The notes below the pieces were generated by a model. It ran no database searches and was not told the origin of the DNA. It was given only the letters and a program-made list of their open reading frames with translations. A stretch of 64,000 nucleotides of DNA from Nostocaceae cyanobacterium (GTDB lineage Bacteria > Cyanobacteriota > Cyanobacteriia > Cyanobacteriales > Nostocaceae), in assembly GCA_030065825.1 (NCBI GenBank), contig JASJCY010000028.1, positions 1 through 64,000 on the forward strand. The letters run 5' to 3'. The translations under genes were made by a program, and so were the position numbers. Below, one piece after another: positions 36,505-44,592 of the stretch; position 1 is the stretch's first letter, and every line of letters starts with the position of its first letter.

Positions 36505-36744
36505 CAGTACGTATTATGCTAAAAATGTCTATCAAAAGCTCAAAATTCAAGCTGTACAAGGGATACATGCTTTAATTGTTAACAGAAACTAACTTTTTAA
36601 GCATTCTGGTCATTTAAGCTTTTATTTAACAGCATAATTTTCGTTTTAACTAATAGTTTGGCATAACAGGTACTGAAGAACCATATTTACTTTATAAATG
36701 GTCTCTTAAATGGCGTTGGTGATGGGAAAATAATAACACATAAA

Positions 36745-37290
36745 TTATCCCATATTGTGGGGTAGGCATCCTTGCCTGACCACTCATACAGGCAAGGATA
36801 CCTGTACCACTATCAAAAAAAATGCCTGTACTACTATCAGATTTTAGGATATTTTTTTGATTTTCAAGTTCCACTTATACAGGCAAGGATGCCTGTACCA
36901 CTATCAAATTTGAGGATATTTTTTTGATTTTCAAGTTCCACTTATACAGGCAAGGATGCCTGTACCACTATCAGATTTTAGGATATTTTTTTGATTTTTA
37001 AGTTCCACTTATACAGGCAAGGATGCTGATTGAGTGACAAATCTTTTTGATGTAGAAACCCAACAACCGCAACCGATTGCGTTGGGTGGAGGGGCTACGA
37101 AATTTCAACACTTCCAAGACTTTTGTCAGTCAACCAGGGCAAGGATGTCTGTATGACTATTTAAAAAGATATTTTTTACTACTATCACATTTTAGGATAT
37201 TTTTTGATTTGCAACTCCCACTTATACAGGTAAGGATGCCTATAGGACTATCACATTTTAGGATATTTTTTGATTTGCAAGTTTCACCTT
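36745..37290. repeat. 67-base tandem repeats (aggcaaggatgcctgtaccac)
   Basis: The motif acaggcaagg recurs at 36879, 36946 and 37013, exactly 67 bases apart, with near-identical intervening ttttaggatatttttttgat. Degenerate further units extend to about 36760 on one side and 37290 on the other. Each unit has the palindrome ggcaaggatgcc. Open frames here have no protein features. Confidence 0.75.
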
Positions 37291-37590
37291 CTAAGAGGTT
37301 GTTTATAAATAAAAGGTAAAGACCAAAAAACCGGGTTTGGGATAGGTGGAAAACCCATAATTTGAGTATGTATGCCAAAAGAAACCTGGTTTATAGACCC
37401 TCACGTAAGTTTTGTTTTATATTTATTTTCTAAATACCTTCTAAGAGGTTGTTTATAAATAAAAGGTAAAGACCAAAAAACCGGGTTTGGGATGGGTTGA
37501 GAATCGAGAATCTGAGTATTGACGCCAAAAGAAACCCGGTTTATAGACCTTCACGGGAGTGTTACATTTATTTTCTAAACACCCTTTAAG
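37284..37590. repeat. Two direct copies of an aaccgggttt-type element
   Basis: The sequence agaggttgtttataaataaaa, followed by gaccaaaaaaccgggtttgg and ending gaaacc(t/c)ggtttatagacc and atttattttctaaa, occurs at about 37284-37436 and 37447-37590. Inverted ends and the paired accgggttt/aacc(c/t)ggttt arms resemble the family at 899 and 36371, so they are probably a subfamily. Confidence 0.65.
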
Positions 37591-37639
37591 ACACAAACAA
37601 GAATAGTTTTTTATTCATCTCATTAATTAGTTAATGAAT

Positions 37640-38608
37640 TCATGAATTAATTAAAATAATTTTACGTAGATAAGTATTTTTTGTATGGGTACGGCGTGAT
37701 AAAACAGCAGATAGTAAAATGAGCCAAGATTTCCAATAAATTATTGCTGATAATCCCATTTTGAGGGTATCAGAGAACTGTTTTTGTTTCACAGCTACTA
37801 GAATCCAATGTAGTTTTAAGTAATTTTTGATTTCCTCAAAACTGGGAAGATAAGAGTGGTGTTTTTTATCTACAAAGGCATAAATTTTCTCCTTAATCAA
37901 GATATTTGTATTTAACCTTTTGGTGAGAGAAAACTTGTGATTGTAAGCACCAGACCAAACAGTGCGATAAGCTAAACATTGATTGAGAAAAATGGCATCC
38001 CCAAACTGGGAAATCCGAATCCAAGAATCAATATCATCGCAGTTAGCATCTAGTTGGGAATCCCAACCCCCAGTTTGTAAGAAAGCATCACGACGACAAG
38101 CCACCTGCACTGGTGTACCAAAAGGAACTAACTCCAATAACATCCCGTAGTGAATATCCGCTTGGGGAATGTAAAAAGCTGCACCAGGACCGACAACAGG
38201 AGTCCGACTAAGTTCGACTTCATTTTGATCAACCTGAGCCGCAATGCAAGAGCAAATCACCGCACTAGGACAAAGTGCGATCGCCTTTGTCATCTCCTCT
38301 AAGCAATTAGGAGCTAAATAATCGTCATCATCCAAAAATTTAATCCAGTCACCACTAGCTTTGGTGACACCAGCATTTACCGTGGCTGCATGACCGGAAT
38401 TTTCCTGGTTACGATGGTAAACTAGGCGAGATTCTCCAGAAATTGACAACTGTTCAATTAAGCTATGAATATAATCTTGAGTAGCATCACAGGAGCAATC
38501 ATCAACAACAACCACCTCACAGGGAATTGTTTGGTTCAATGCTGATGCAATAGCTCGTCGCAGCAATGCTAGCCGGTTGTATGTCGTAATTACGACACTC
38601 AATTTCAT
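37640..38608 (-). CDS. Glycosyltransferase family 2
   Basis: This 322-residue GT-A fold enzyme starts MKLSVVITTYNRLALLRRAI. It has the nucleotide-binding Asp in VVVVDDCSCDATQDYI, the DXD-type metal motif in WIKFLDDDDYLAPNCLEEM, and ANCDDIDSWIRISQFGDAIF near the acceptor-side acidic residues. A hydrophobic stretch, LSAIIYWKSWLILLSAVLS, near the C-terminus may attach it to the membrane. It adds a sugar from a nucleotide donor to a surface glycan or lipid; donor and acceptor cannot be read from sequence. It stands apart from the exopolysaccharide cluster at 45190-56483. Confidence 0.88.
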   Translation of the reverse strand: MKLSVVITTYNRLALLRRAIASALNQTIPCEVVVVDDCSCDATQDYIHSLIEQLSISGESRLVYHRNQENSGHAATVNAGVTKASGDWIKFLDDDDYLAPNCLEEMTKAIALCPSAVICSCIAAQVDQNEVELSRTPVVGPGAAFYIPQADIHYGMLLELVPFGTPVQVACRRDAFLQTGGWDSQLDANCDDIDSWIRISQFGDAIFLNQCLAYRTVWSGAYNHKFSLTKRLNTNILIKEKIYAFVDKKHHSYLPSFEEIKNYLKLHWILVAVKQKQFSDTLKMGLSAIIYWKSWLILLSAVLSRRTHTKNTYLRKIILINS

Positions 38609-38660
38609 TAGTCCAGTACCGTCACAGAGTTATATGTTTTTTTTATTATACGTATTTCTC

Positions 38661-38820
38661 CGTGATAGTGCCTTGTACAGGGAAAAACATCAGTGGAGGT
38701 ATCCTTGTCCGGGGACGCAAGTCTAGGTGTGACCAAAGAAGCAGGAATACCCAACCGCAAGATTGGGTCACCTACCGCTACACCCTAGGGGAACCTGGTG
38801 GAAGAATGTCACAATCACTA
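38661..38820 (+). ncRNA. Candidate structured RNA or leader upstream of rplS
   Basis: The segment can fold with a closing helix of gtgatagtg (38662-38670) with cacaatcac (38810-38818), and an inner arm ctagg...cctag around gtgacc...gggtcac. Its tip is the hairpin cccaaccgcaagattggg at 38750-38767. A further hairpin, cttgtccggggacgcaag, lies at 38704-38721. The open frame across it looks like a chance ORF. The overall shape (long bulged rod with closing stem) recalls 6S RNA, but position 50 bases before rplS would equally suit an L19 leader. I cannot tell which, or whether it is expressed. Confidence 0.35.
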
Positions 38821-38873
38821 GACTTGGAAGCAATAGCTAGTTTATGATGGTTGATCGTGAGTTTTTATAGACT

Positions 38874-39236
38874 ATGAACGCGCAAGAAATTATCCGCTCC
38901 ATTGAAGCAGAACAATTAAAATCAGATTTGCCCCAGATTTACGTAGGGGATACCGTCAGAGTCGGAGTCAAAATTAAAGAAGGTGACAAGTTCCGCGTCC
39001 AACCCTACGAAGGGGTGGTAATTTCCAAACGTAATGGTGGAATTAACGAAACTATTACAGTTCGCCGTGTATTTCAAGGAATTGGGGTTGAACGGGTATT
39101 TTTGCTCCACTCTCCCCGAATTGATAAAATCAAAATAGTACGTCGCGGTAAAGTCAGACGTGCTAAGCTATATTATCTGCGCGATCGCGTAGGTAAGGCT
39201 ACCCGAATCAAGCAACGGTTTGACCGTCCTTTGTAA
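38874..39236 (+). CDS. rplS: 50S ribosomal protein L19
   Basis: The 120-residue protein fits bacterial L19, which lies at the interface of the ribosomal subunits. Key segments are [60 protein letters not shown] and the basic end [20 protein letters not shown]. Length is typical. It precedes tRNA-Trp and the secE-rplL cluster by about 400 bases, and has a possible structured leader in front. Confidence 0.97.
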   Translation: MNAQEIIRSIEAEQLKSDLPQIYVGDTVRVGVKIKEGDKFRVQPYEGVVISKRNGGINETITVRRVFQGIGVERVFLLHSPRIDKIKIVRRGKVRRAKLYYLRDRVGKATRIKQRFDRPL

Positions 39237-39556
39237 TCCACCTTCCTTGGTATGGGAGAAAAATTCCACAAACAGCGAGAGACCTGCAGGTCGGGATAAA
39301 ACGGTATAAAACCGCATTATTCACCCCGAATGGGGGTAGGTCTTTCCAGTCTAAGGGTTTGAAACTGTTTGCTAGGTTATTTAAGTGATGACACCCTTGA
39401 GTTGGACAGCTTTGGGCAACTGTCGGTAAGGATTAAACAGCAAAATCGTTTTACATCAAGCAGTGTTCTTACTGCAGGGAGCTTAAAAAACCTCGTCCTT
39501 AAGGACGGGGACTATAACATTGACGAGTCAAACCTGAGAAGAAAGTGACACTAATG
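39237..39556. other. Structured spacer, possible IS200/IS605 relic
   Basis: The spacer after rplS carries the palindrome gagacctgcaggtc near 39281, the pairs acggtataaaaccg near 39301 and caccccgaatgggggt near 39322, and the hairpin cctcgtccttaaggacgggg at about 39492-39511. The last is typical of the ends of IS200/IS605-type elements. No TnpA or TnpB sequence remains. It could instead be a transcribed RNA. Confidence 0.35.
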
Positions 39557-39585
39557 TTGACAAGTTAGCCAAATTGCGTTATACT
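39557..39585 (+). promoter_or_regulatory. Sigma70-type promoter for tRNA-Trp
   Basis: A perfect -35 TTGACA (39557-39562) is followed after exactly 17 bases by TATACT (39580-39585). Transcription should begin near 39592, about 38 bases before tRNA-Trp. It may also feed the secE operon by readthrough. Confidence 0.75.
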
Positions 39586-39629
39586 AGAAAAATTGCAGCG
39601 CAATAACAGAAAAAGCCCAAATAATTGGT

Positions 39630-39702
39630 GCGCTCTTAGTTCAGTTGGTAGAACGCAGGTCTCCAAAACCTGATGTCGGGGGTTCAAGTCCTCCAGGGCG
39701 CG
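39630..39702 (+). tRNA. trnW: tRNA-Trp (anticodon CCA)
   Basis: The 73-base cloverleaf has acceptor arms gcgctct and agggcgc, D arm tagttcagttggtaga, anticodon stem caggt/acctg around ctccaaa (anticodon CCA), and T arm gggggttcaagtcctcc. No CCA is encoded. tRNA-Trp in front of secE is a common cyanobacterial arrangement. Confidence 0.97.
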
Positions 39703-39882
39703 CTCTCAACAAAAAACGAACCCGAAATAAATGTGGCAGTTGTGATCATAACAGCTATCATAGTTGATTTCGGGTATAATTTATTTTATTTGCAGTTAGC
39801 AGGGATAGCTACTGTACAAACTGTAAAAATAGAAATTAACTTAGAAAGTTAAAATATTCAAAAATGGGGGAGATAGATCGCC

Positions 39883-40167
39883 GTGGGCAAAAAAAGCGAA
39901 GCAGAAATGCCAGAAGCCTCCAAAGGGTTTAGCATTGGGAACTTTTTTCAAGGACTTAGGGAAGAACTTGACAAAGTTGTTTGGCCATCTCGGAGGCAGT
40001 TGGTGAGTGAATCAGCAGCTGTATTGTTAATGGTGACACTCTCTGCGTCTTTGATTTATGTAGTTGACTGGTTATTTGGAAACCTAAGCGATGCAATATT
40101 CCAACCCAGTAATCAGGCAGCATTAATCAATCTAGTTGATAGATTGGTTGCTTTGGCAGCTCAATAG
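39883..40167 (+). CDS. secE: Preprotein translocase subunit SecE
   Basis: This 94-residue protein has the SecE signature FFQGLREELDKVVWPSRRQL before a single membrane helix, AVLLMVTLSASLIYVVDWLF. SecE clamps the SecY channel together with SecG. It starts with GTG at 39883, supported by gggggag at 39866-39872 eleven bases upstream; no in-frame ATG suits. nusG follows 8 bases after its stop, so they are co-transcribed. The N-terminal GKKSEAEMPEASK is longer than in E. coli-type single-helix SecE but usual for cyanobacteria. Confidence 0.94.
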   Translation: MGKKSEAEMPEASKGFSIGNFFQGLREELDKVVWPSRRQLVSESAAVLLMVTLSASLIYVVDWLFGNLSDAIFQPSNQAALINLVDRLVALAAQ

Positions 40168-40175
40168 GTTTAGCA

Positions 40176-40817
40176 ATGACTTCTGCAACAGACGAACCAC
40201 GTAATTCGGCACTGCAGTCGGGGGAAACTACAGAAACAGCGATTAATGCTTCCCAAGAAGCACGCTGGTATGCAGTACAAGTAGCCTCTGGCTGTGAAAA
40301 ACGTGTGAAAACTAATTTAGAACAGCGTATTCAAACCTTTGATGTCGCTGATAAAATTTTACAGGTGGAGATTCCCCACACCCCAGCAGTAAAAATCCGT
40401 AAAGATGGCAAGCGAATGCCAACAGAAGAGAAAGTCTTTCCCGGCTATGTGCTGGTAAGGATGGCTATGGACGATGAAAGCTGGCAGGTAGTGCGAAATA
40501 CCTCCCATGTAATTAACTTTGTGGGAGCAGAACAAAAACGTGGTACCGGCAGAGGTCGGGGTCACGTCAAGCCAGTTCCCCTTTCCCATACAGAAGTAGA
40601 AAGAATCTTCAAACAGACCACCGAACAAGAGCCAATTGTCAAAATTGACATGGCTACTGGTGATAAGATAGTTGTGCTTTCTGGTCCATTTAAGGACTTT
40701 GAAGGTGAGGTGATTGAAGTCAGTCCGGAACGGAGTAAGCTTAAAGCCTTACTATCCATTTTTGGACGGGATACACCAGTAGAATTGGAATTTAATCAGG
40801 TTGAGAAACAAAGCTAA
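40176..40817 (+). CDS. nusG: Transcription termination/antitermination protein NusG
   Basis: The 213-residue protein has the NGN domain (EARWYAVQVASGCEKRVKTN to about residue 140, with EEKVFPGYVLVRMAMDDESW) and a C-terminal KOW domain (GDKIVVLSGPFKDFEGEVIE). It binds RNA polymerase and modulates pausing, Rho action and coupling to ribosomes. The N-terminal 25 residues are a Ser/Thr/Glu-rich extension. It is followed by rplK after 7 bases. Confidence 0.96.
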   Translation: MTSATDEPRNSALQSGETTETAINASQEARWYAVQVASGCEKRVKTNLEQRIQTFDVADKILQVEIPHTPAVKIRKDGKRMPTEEKVFPGYVLVRMAMDDESWQVVRNTSHVINFVGAEQKRGTGRGRGHVKPVPLSHTEVERIFKQTTEQEPIVKIDMATGDKIVVLSGPFKDFEGEVIEVSPERSKLKALLSIFGRDTPVELEFNQVEKQS

Positions 40818-40824
40818 CTAAAGA

Positions 40825-41250
40825 ATGGCGAAAAAAGTCGTAGCGCTCATTAAACTGGCTCTCAATGCTGGAAAAGCCAACCCAGCACCACCAGTAGGAC
40901 CCGCACTGGGTCAGCATGGTGTTAATATCATGATGTTCTGTAAGGAGTACAATGCCAAAACAGCAGATAAAGCTGGGATGGTAATTCCTGTAGAAATTTC
41001 GGTATATGAAGACCGGAGTTTTACATTTGTACTGAAAACTCCCCCAGCATCGGTATTAATTGCCAAAGCAGCAAAAGTTGACAAAGGCTCTAGCGAACCC
41101 AACAAAAAGAAAGTGGGTTCGATTACAAAAGCCCAATTAGAGGAAATTGCCCAAACCAAGATGCCAGACCTCAATGCCAATGACATTGAAGCAGCAATGA
41201 AAATTATTGCTGGCACCGCTAGAAATATGGGCGTTACTGTCACAGATTAA
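40825..41250 (+). CDS. rplK: 50S ribosomal protein L11
   Basis: The 141 residues are a standard L11, with the N-terminal proline-rich [19 protein letters not shown] and the C-terminal rRNA-binding domain [21 protein letters not shown]11 forms the GTPase-associated centre with 23S rRNA and the L10-L7/L12 stalk. It is the first gene of rplK-rplA-rplJ-rplL and directly follows nusG. Confidence 0.98.
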   Translation: MAKKVVALIKLALNAGKANPAPPVGPALGQHGVNIMMFCKEYNAKTADKAGMVIPVEISVYEDRSFTFVLKTPPASVLIAKAAKVDKGSSEPNKKKVGSITKAQLEEIAQTKMPDLNANDIEAAMKIIAGTARNMGVTVTD

Positions 41251-41331
41251 TCTTTCTTAAATTCAAAATCGAACATCCAAAATCGTATCGGGGGAGAGAA
41301 TCAACCTCGTTAATGACCCCAGGAGAGAAAA

Positions 41332-42048
41332 ATGGCAAAAAAACTATCACGCCGGATGCAGGCGTTGTTAGAGAAGGTAGAAGATAAAGACTATAGCCCC
41401 GAAGAGGCTTTAAACCTGCTCAAAGAAACCGCAACAGCAAAGTTTCCCGAAGCAGTCGAAGCACATATTCGTTTGGGAATTGACCCCAAATATACTGACC
41501 AACAATTGCGGACAACCGTAGTACTACCTAAAGGTACGGGACAAACCATCAGGGTGGCTGTTATCGCTAGAGGTGAAAAAGTTAAAGAAGCCAGTGATGC
41601 CGGTGCTGATATAGTCGGTTCCGAAGAACTGATTAACGAAATTCAACAAGGCATGATGGACTTTGACAAGCTGATTGCTACCCCTGATGTTATGCCTCAG
41701 GTAGCAAAGCTTGGTAAAATTTTAGGTCCCCGTGGCTTGATGCCATCCCCTAAAGGTGGTACAGTAACATCTGACTTAACATCTGCCATCGCTGAATTTA
41801 AAGCTGGTAAATTAGAATATCGGGCTGACCGGACTGGCATCGTTCATGTTATGTTTGGTAAGGTATCTTTTTCGCCCGAAGATTTGATGGTGAATTTGAA
41901 GGCATTGCAAGAGTCCATAGACCGCAACCGTCCTTCAGGAGCCAAAGGTCGTTATTGGCGCAGTATTTACGTCTCCGCCACAATGGGACCATCAATTCGA
42001 GTTGATATCAACGCTCTGCGCGATTTAAAATTGACTGAAGCAGCGTAA
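41332..42048 (+). CDS. rplA: 50S ribosomal protein L1
   Basis: The 238-residue protein has L1 landmarks: [37 protein letters not shown] and [20 protein letters not shown]. It forms the mobile L1 stalk near the E site and in many bacteria represses its own operon by binding mRNA. A good ribosome binding site (aggagag) precedes the ATG. Heptamer repeats follow its stop before the L10 leader. Confidence 0.98.
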   Translation: MAKKLSRRMQALLEKVEDKDYSPEEALNLLKETATAKFPEAVEAHIRLGIDPKYTDQQLRTTVVLPKGTGQTIRVAVIARGEKVKEASDAGADIVGSEELINEIQQGMMDFDKLIATPDVMPQVAKLGKILGPRGLMPSPKGGTVTSDLTSAIAEFKAGKLEYRADRTGIVHVMFGKVSFSPEDLMVNLKALQESIDRNRPSGAKGRYWRSIYVSATMGPSIRVDINALRDLKLTEAA

Positions 42049-42118
42049 TGGGTAATGGGTAATAGGTAATGGGTGATAAATTCCCTCCAATTACCAATTA
42101 GCAATTACCAATTACCAA
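42043..42118. repeat. Heptamer repeats after rplA
   Basis: Short tandem units gggtaat/aggtaat followed by their inverse ccaatta/accaatt lie between the rplA stop and the L10 leader. Together they could pair as a long hairpin. Confidence 0.65.
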
Positions 42119-42125
42119 AATTAAA

Positions 42126-42300
42126 TAATCAAAGCCGGAGACAGCAGGTGCCACATGGCTTAATATCCTGCCGAGGTTTGCACTCACTTTCTCAGTATTT
42201 TCAACTATGCTTGTTGGATTAGCTGTAGCAAAATGAGTCAGGTGAGAGAAAATCCTTGCCTGAAGTGAAACCCCGGCTATAGAAGTCGGGGTTAGTTGTT
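42126..42300 (+). promoter_or_regulatory. Ribosomal protein L10 leader with attenuator-like hairpin
   Basis: The start agccggagacagcaggtgcc followed by gcttaatatcctgccgagg is the hallmark of L10 leaders, where L10-L7/L12 binds a kink-turn and stops expression of its own genes. Downstream, gaaccccg-type arms at 42269-42275 and 42287-42293 make a hairpin followed by gttgtttttgtgg, consistent with an intrinsic attenuator before rplJ. Confidence 0.82.
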
Positions 42301-42361
42301 TTTGTGGTCGGTCTGGCAAGGGGAAAATGAATACAAAATTGTTCAAGGAGATGAAACCAGT

Positions 42362-42904
42362 ATGGGTAGGACGCTAGAGGATAAAAAACAGATTGTAGCC
42401 GAACTCAAAGAGAGTTTAAGTGAGTCTACTCTAGCACTGGTAATTGATTACAAAGGGCTAACGGTAGCTGAAATCACTGATTTGCGCCGGAAGCTACGTC
42501 CCAGTGGCGCTAGTTGTAAGGTTACAAAGAATACCTTAATGAACATTGCCATTCAAGAAGACGAAAAATGGCAACCGATGTCGGAATTGCTCAAGGATTC
42601 TTCTGCCTTTTTGCTAGTTAAAGAAGATTTTTCCTCGGCAATTAAGGCTTACCAAGAATTCCAGAAAGCCACCAAGAAAACAGAACTTCGCGGTGGTGTT
42701 ATGGATGGTCAGCTGCTAAAAGAAGCAGATGTTAAAGCCCTAGGTGACTTGCCATCTAAAGAGCAACTCATGGCGCAAATTGCTGGAGCTCTCAATGCCT
42801 TGGCTACCAAGATTGCTGTGGGTATCAACGAGGTTCCCAGTTCTTTGGCTCGTGCTTTGCAGGCTCATGCTGATAAGGAAAAAGGTGGCGAAGCTGAATC
42901 TTAG
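42362..42904 (+). CDS. rplJ: 50S ribosomal protein L10
   Basis: The protein starts [20 protein letters not shown] and contains [20 protein letters not shown] and [13 protein letters not shown], as in L10, the base of the ribosomal stalk that holds L7/L12 dimers. The frame can be read from 42296, but those 22 residues come from the leader. The ATG at 42362 has a ribosome binding site (aaggaga) and gives the usual N-terminus. Length from there is 180 residues, normal. Confidence 0.96.
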   Translation: MGRTLEDKKQIVAELKESLSESTLALVIDYKGLTVAEITDLRRKLRPSGASCKVTKNTLMNIAIQEDEKWQPMSELLKDSSAFLLVKEDFSSAIKAYQEFQKATKKTELRGGVMDGQLLKEADVKALGDLPSKEQLMAQIAGALNALATKIAVGINEVPSSLARALQAHADKEKGGEAES

Positions 42905-43116
42905 TTAGTTTGTAGGGACGCTGCGGCTTGCGTCCAAAAGTTAGAAATTAGGAATTTGTAGGGGCGCAATGCTTGCGCCCAAAAGTTAAAAGTTAGGATT
43001 TTTAATAATGATTAAAACAACTAATTTTTAACAAATAACTAACAATAACTAACAACTAACAACTAATAACTAACAAGCAACAAATCAACACATTAAACTT
43101 TCAAGGAGATATATCA
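42905..43116. repeat. rplJ-rplL spacer with palindromes and heptamers
   Basis: After rplJ come tgtagggacgctgcggcttg (42912) and gtaggggcgcaatgcttgcg (42958), single copies of the unit amplified at 5214. Heptamer-like aactaac/aactaat repeats run from about 43018 to 43085. A clean ribosome binding site (caaggaga) then precedes rplL. Confidence 0.7.
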
Positions 43117-43509
43117 ATGTCTGCTGTAACTGATGAGATTTTGGAAAAATTGAAAACTCTAACTCTGTTGGAAGCGGCTGAGTTAGTTAAGCAAATTGAA
43201 GAAACCTTTGAGGTTAGTGCTGCTGCACCTGCTGGTGGTATGATGATGATGGCTGCTCCTGGTGCTGCTGCACCTGCTGAAGCTGAGGAAGAGAAGACTG
43301 AATTTGATGTTGTCTTGGAATCCGTTCCTGCTGATAAGAAGATTGCTATCCTGAAGATTGTCCGGGAATTGACTGGTTTGGGTCTGAAGGAAGCCAAAGA
43401 CTTGGTAGAATCTGCACCTAAGGCAATTAAGGAAGCGATCGCTAAGGAAGCTGCTGAAGATGCTAAGAAGCGCATCGAAGAAGCTGGTGGTAAGGTAACT
43501 GTGAAGTAA
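43117..43509 (+). CDS. rplL: 50S ribosomal protein L7/L12
   Basis: The 130-residue protein has an N-terminal dimer helix pair ([20 protein letters not shown]), an Ala/Gly/Met-rich hinge ([20 protein letters not shown]) and the C-terminal factor-binding domain [20 protein letters not shown] to [17 protein letters not shown]. It recruits translation GTPases. Last gene of the cluster, followed by a terminator. Confidence 0.98.
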   Translation: MSAVTDEILEKLKTLTLLEAAELVKQIEETFEVSAAAPAGGMMMMAAPGAAAPAEAEEEKTEFDVVLESVPADKKIAILKIVRELTGLGLKEAKDLVESAPKAIKEAIAKEAAEDAKKRIEEAGGKVTVK

Positions 43510-43535
43510 TTCAAGTTTCATTACTCATTTTTTTT

Positions 43536-43568
43536 AAAAAGGGGTCTAGTTAAGGCTCCTTTTTTTGG
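43536..43568 (+). terminator. Rho-independent terminator after rplL
   Basis: The arms aaaaaggggtc and ggctcctttttttgg flank a short loop 30 bases after the rplL stop and end in a T run, a typical intrinsic terminator for the ribosomal operon. Confidence 0.85.
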
Positions 43569-43663
43569 TTTGAATATTTGCTTGAAGTTCACAGTCTAAT
43601 GAATCGAAGGGTACTTTCAACAAGTTTTCTATGACAACAGGTTCTCCTTCCTGTCTTCCTTAT

Positions 43664-43844
43664 TATAGCGGTTTTCGGTTGAGTAGAATACAAATCTTAC
43701 CTCACCCCGTCCTAACGGACACCCCTCTCCTTACTATAGACACGAAGTGGCTTCCCGTTCACCGCAGGTGTTCCCGAAGGGTAGGGTAGGAGAGGGGAAG
43801 GGGTGAGGTTTCGAGTGTATTACACCCAAGTGAAAACCGCTATA
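43664..43844. mobile_element. Miniature element with TATAGCGGTTTTC ends, copy 2
   Basis: Ends tatagcggttttcggttg and caagtgaaaaccgctata match those at 21243-21374. The interior again has the cctcacccc...ggggtgagg palindrome, here expanded with cgaagtggcttcccgttcac and neighbouring GC-rich repeat. It lies between rplL and the MntA-like gene. Confidence 0.75.
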
Positions 43845-43926
43845 TTTAGCCTATTCGCGGTCTTGTTGATATAGTGGTAGTAAAAGCATAATTAACTCCC
43901 TGTCGTCTTTATTCTTGGTTGATTAT

Positions 43927-44217
43927 ATGCAGAGGGATAATGTAATTGCTATTCTGAGAAATCTAAAAATCAATTTGGGTAGTTTCGGAGTTCGTTCTCT
44001 GGCTTTGTTTGGTTCTGTAGCAAGAGATGAAGCTAAACCAGATAGTGATGTTGATATTTTAGTTGATTTAGAGCCTCCGCTAACTTTTGACCGCTACATG
44101 GACTTGAAATTTTATTTAGAAGAACAACTGGGAACTCGTGTCGATTTAGTAACTTGGAAAAGTCTCAAGCCACAGATTCTAGAAAATGTGGAGCAAGAAT
44201 TAATTTATGTCGCGTAG
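43927..44217 (+). CDS. mntA: MntA-like minimal nucleotidyltransferase (antitoxin)
   Basis: This 96-residue protein has the Pol-beta-type motif LFGSVARDEAKPDSDVDILV, with the third acidic residue in GTRVDLVTWKSL. In HepT-MntA toxin-antitoxin modules the MntA enzyme inactivates HepT by adding AMP to a tyrosine. A TTG at 43915 is also in frame, but the ATG at 43927 is preferred. The next gene overlaps it by 11 bases, the usual antitoxin-toxin coupling. Confidence 0.87.
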   Translation: MQRDNVIAILRNLKINLGSFGVRSLALFGSVARDEAKPDSDVDILVDLEPPLTFDRYMDLKFYLEEQLGTRVDLVTWKSLKPQILENVEQELIYVA

Positions 44218-44548
44218 TATTAAGCTTTATTTAGAAGATATTATTTCCAGTTGTACGAAAATCATTAATTATACTCAGGGAATGACTTTTGCAGAGTTAG
44301 TTGCAGATGAGCGTACTTTTGATGCTGTTATTTTAAATCTTTTGGTAATTGGGGAAGCTGTTAAAAAGACACCACAGGAAATATGTAATCGTTATCCAGA
44401 GGTAGAGTGTCGTAAAATACCTAGTTTAGGCGATATTCTTGCTCATACTTATTTCCAAGTAGATTTGGAGATTATTTGGGATGTTATACAAAGCAAAATA
44501 CTACCTTTACGAGAACAAGTACAGAAGTTATTGAATACTAATTTTTAA
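44207..44548 (+). CDS. hepT: HepT-like HEPN protein (DUF86) with altered active-site motif
   Basis: The 113-residue four-helix protein matches HepT/DUF86: LEDIISSCTKIINYTQGMTF, FDAVILNLLVIGEAVKKTP and DILAHTYFQVDLEIIWDVI. HEPN RNases use R-x4-H, and in HepT the tyrosine two residues after the His is the AMPylation target. Here the His and Tyr remain in LAHTY, but the Arg position holds Gly (SLGDILAHTY, codon ggc), one base away from Arg cgc. The toxin may therefore be inactive. It overlaps the start of its partner by 11 bases. Confidence 0.87.
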   Translation: MSRSIKLYLEDIISSCTKIINYTQGMTFAELVADERTFDAVILNLLVIGEAVKKTPQEICNRYPEVECRKIPSLGDILAHTYFQVDLEIIWDVIQSKILPLREQVQKLLNTNF

Positions 44549-44592
44549 TAGCAAATAGTTCTACATTCTTAATTATTGTGTGGTGTGGCTGC

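Noticed and set aside
36692-37378. Small open frames after the RND operon
   Set aside because: They translate the 67-base and aaccgggttt repeats.
38662-38847. 61-codon frame before rplS
   Set aside because: It has no recognisable protein features, and the DNA folds well, so an RNA is more plausible.
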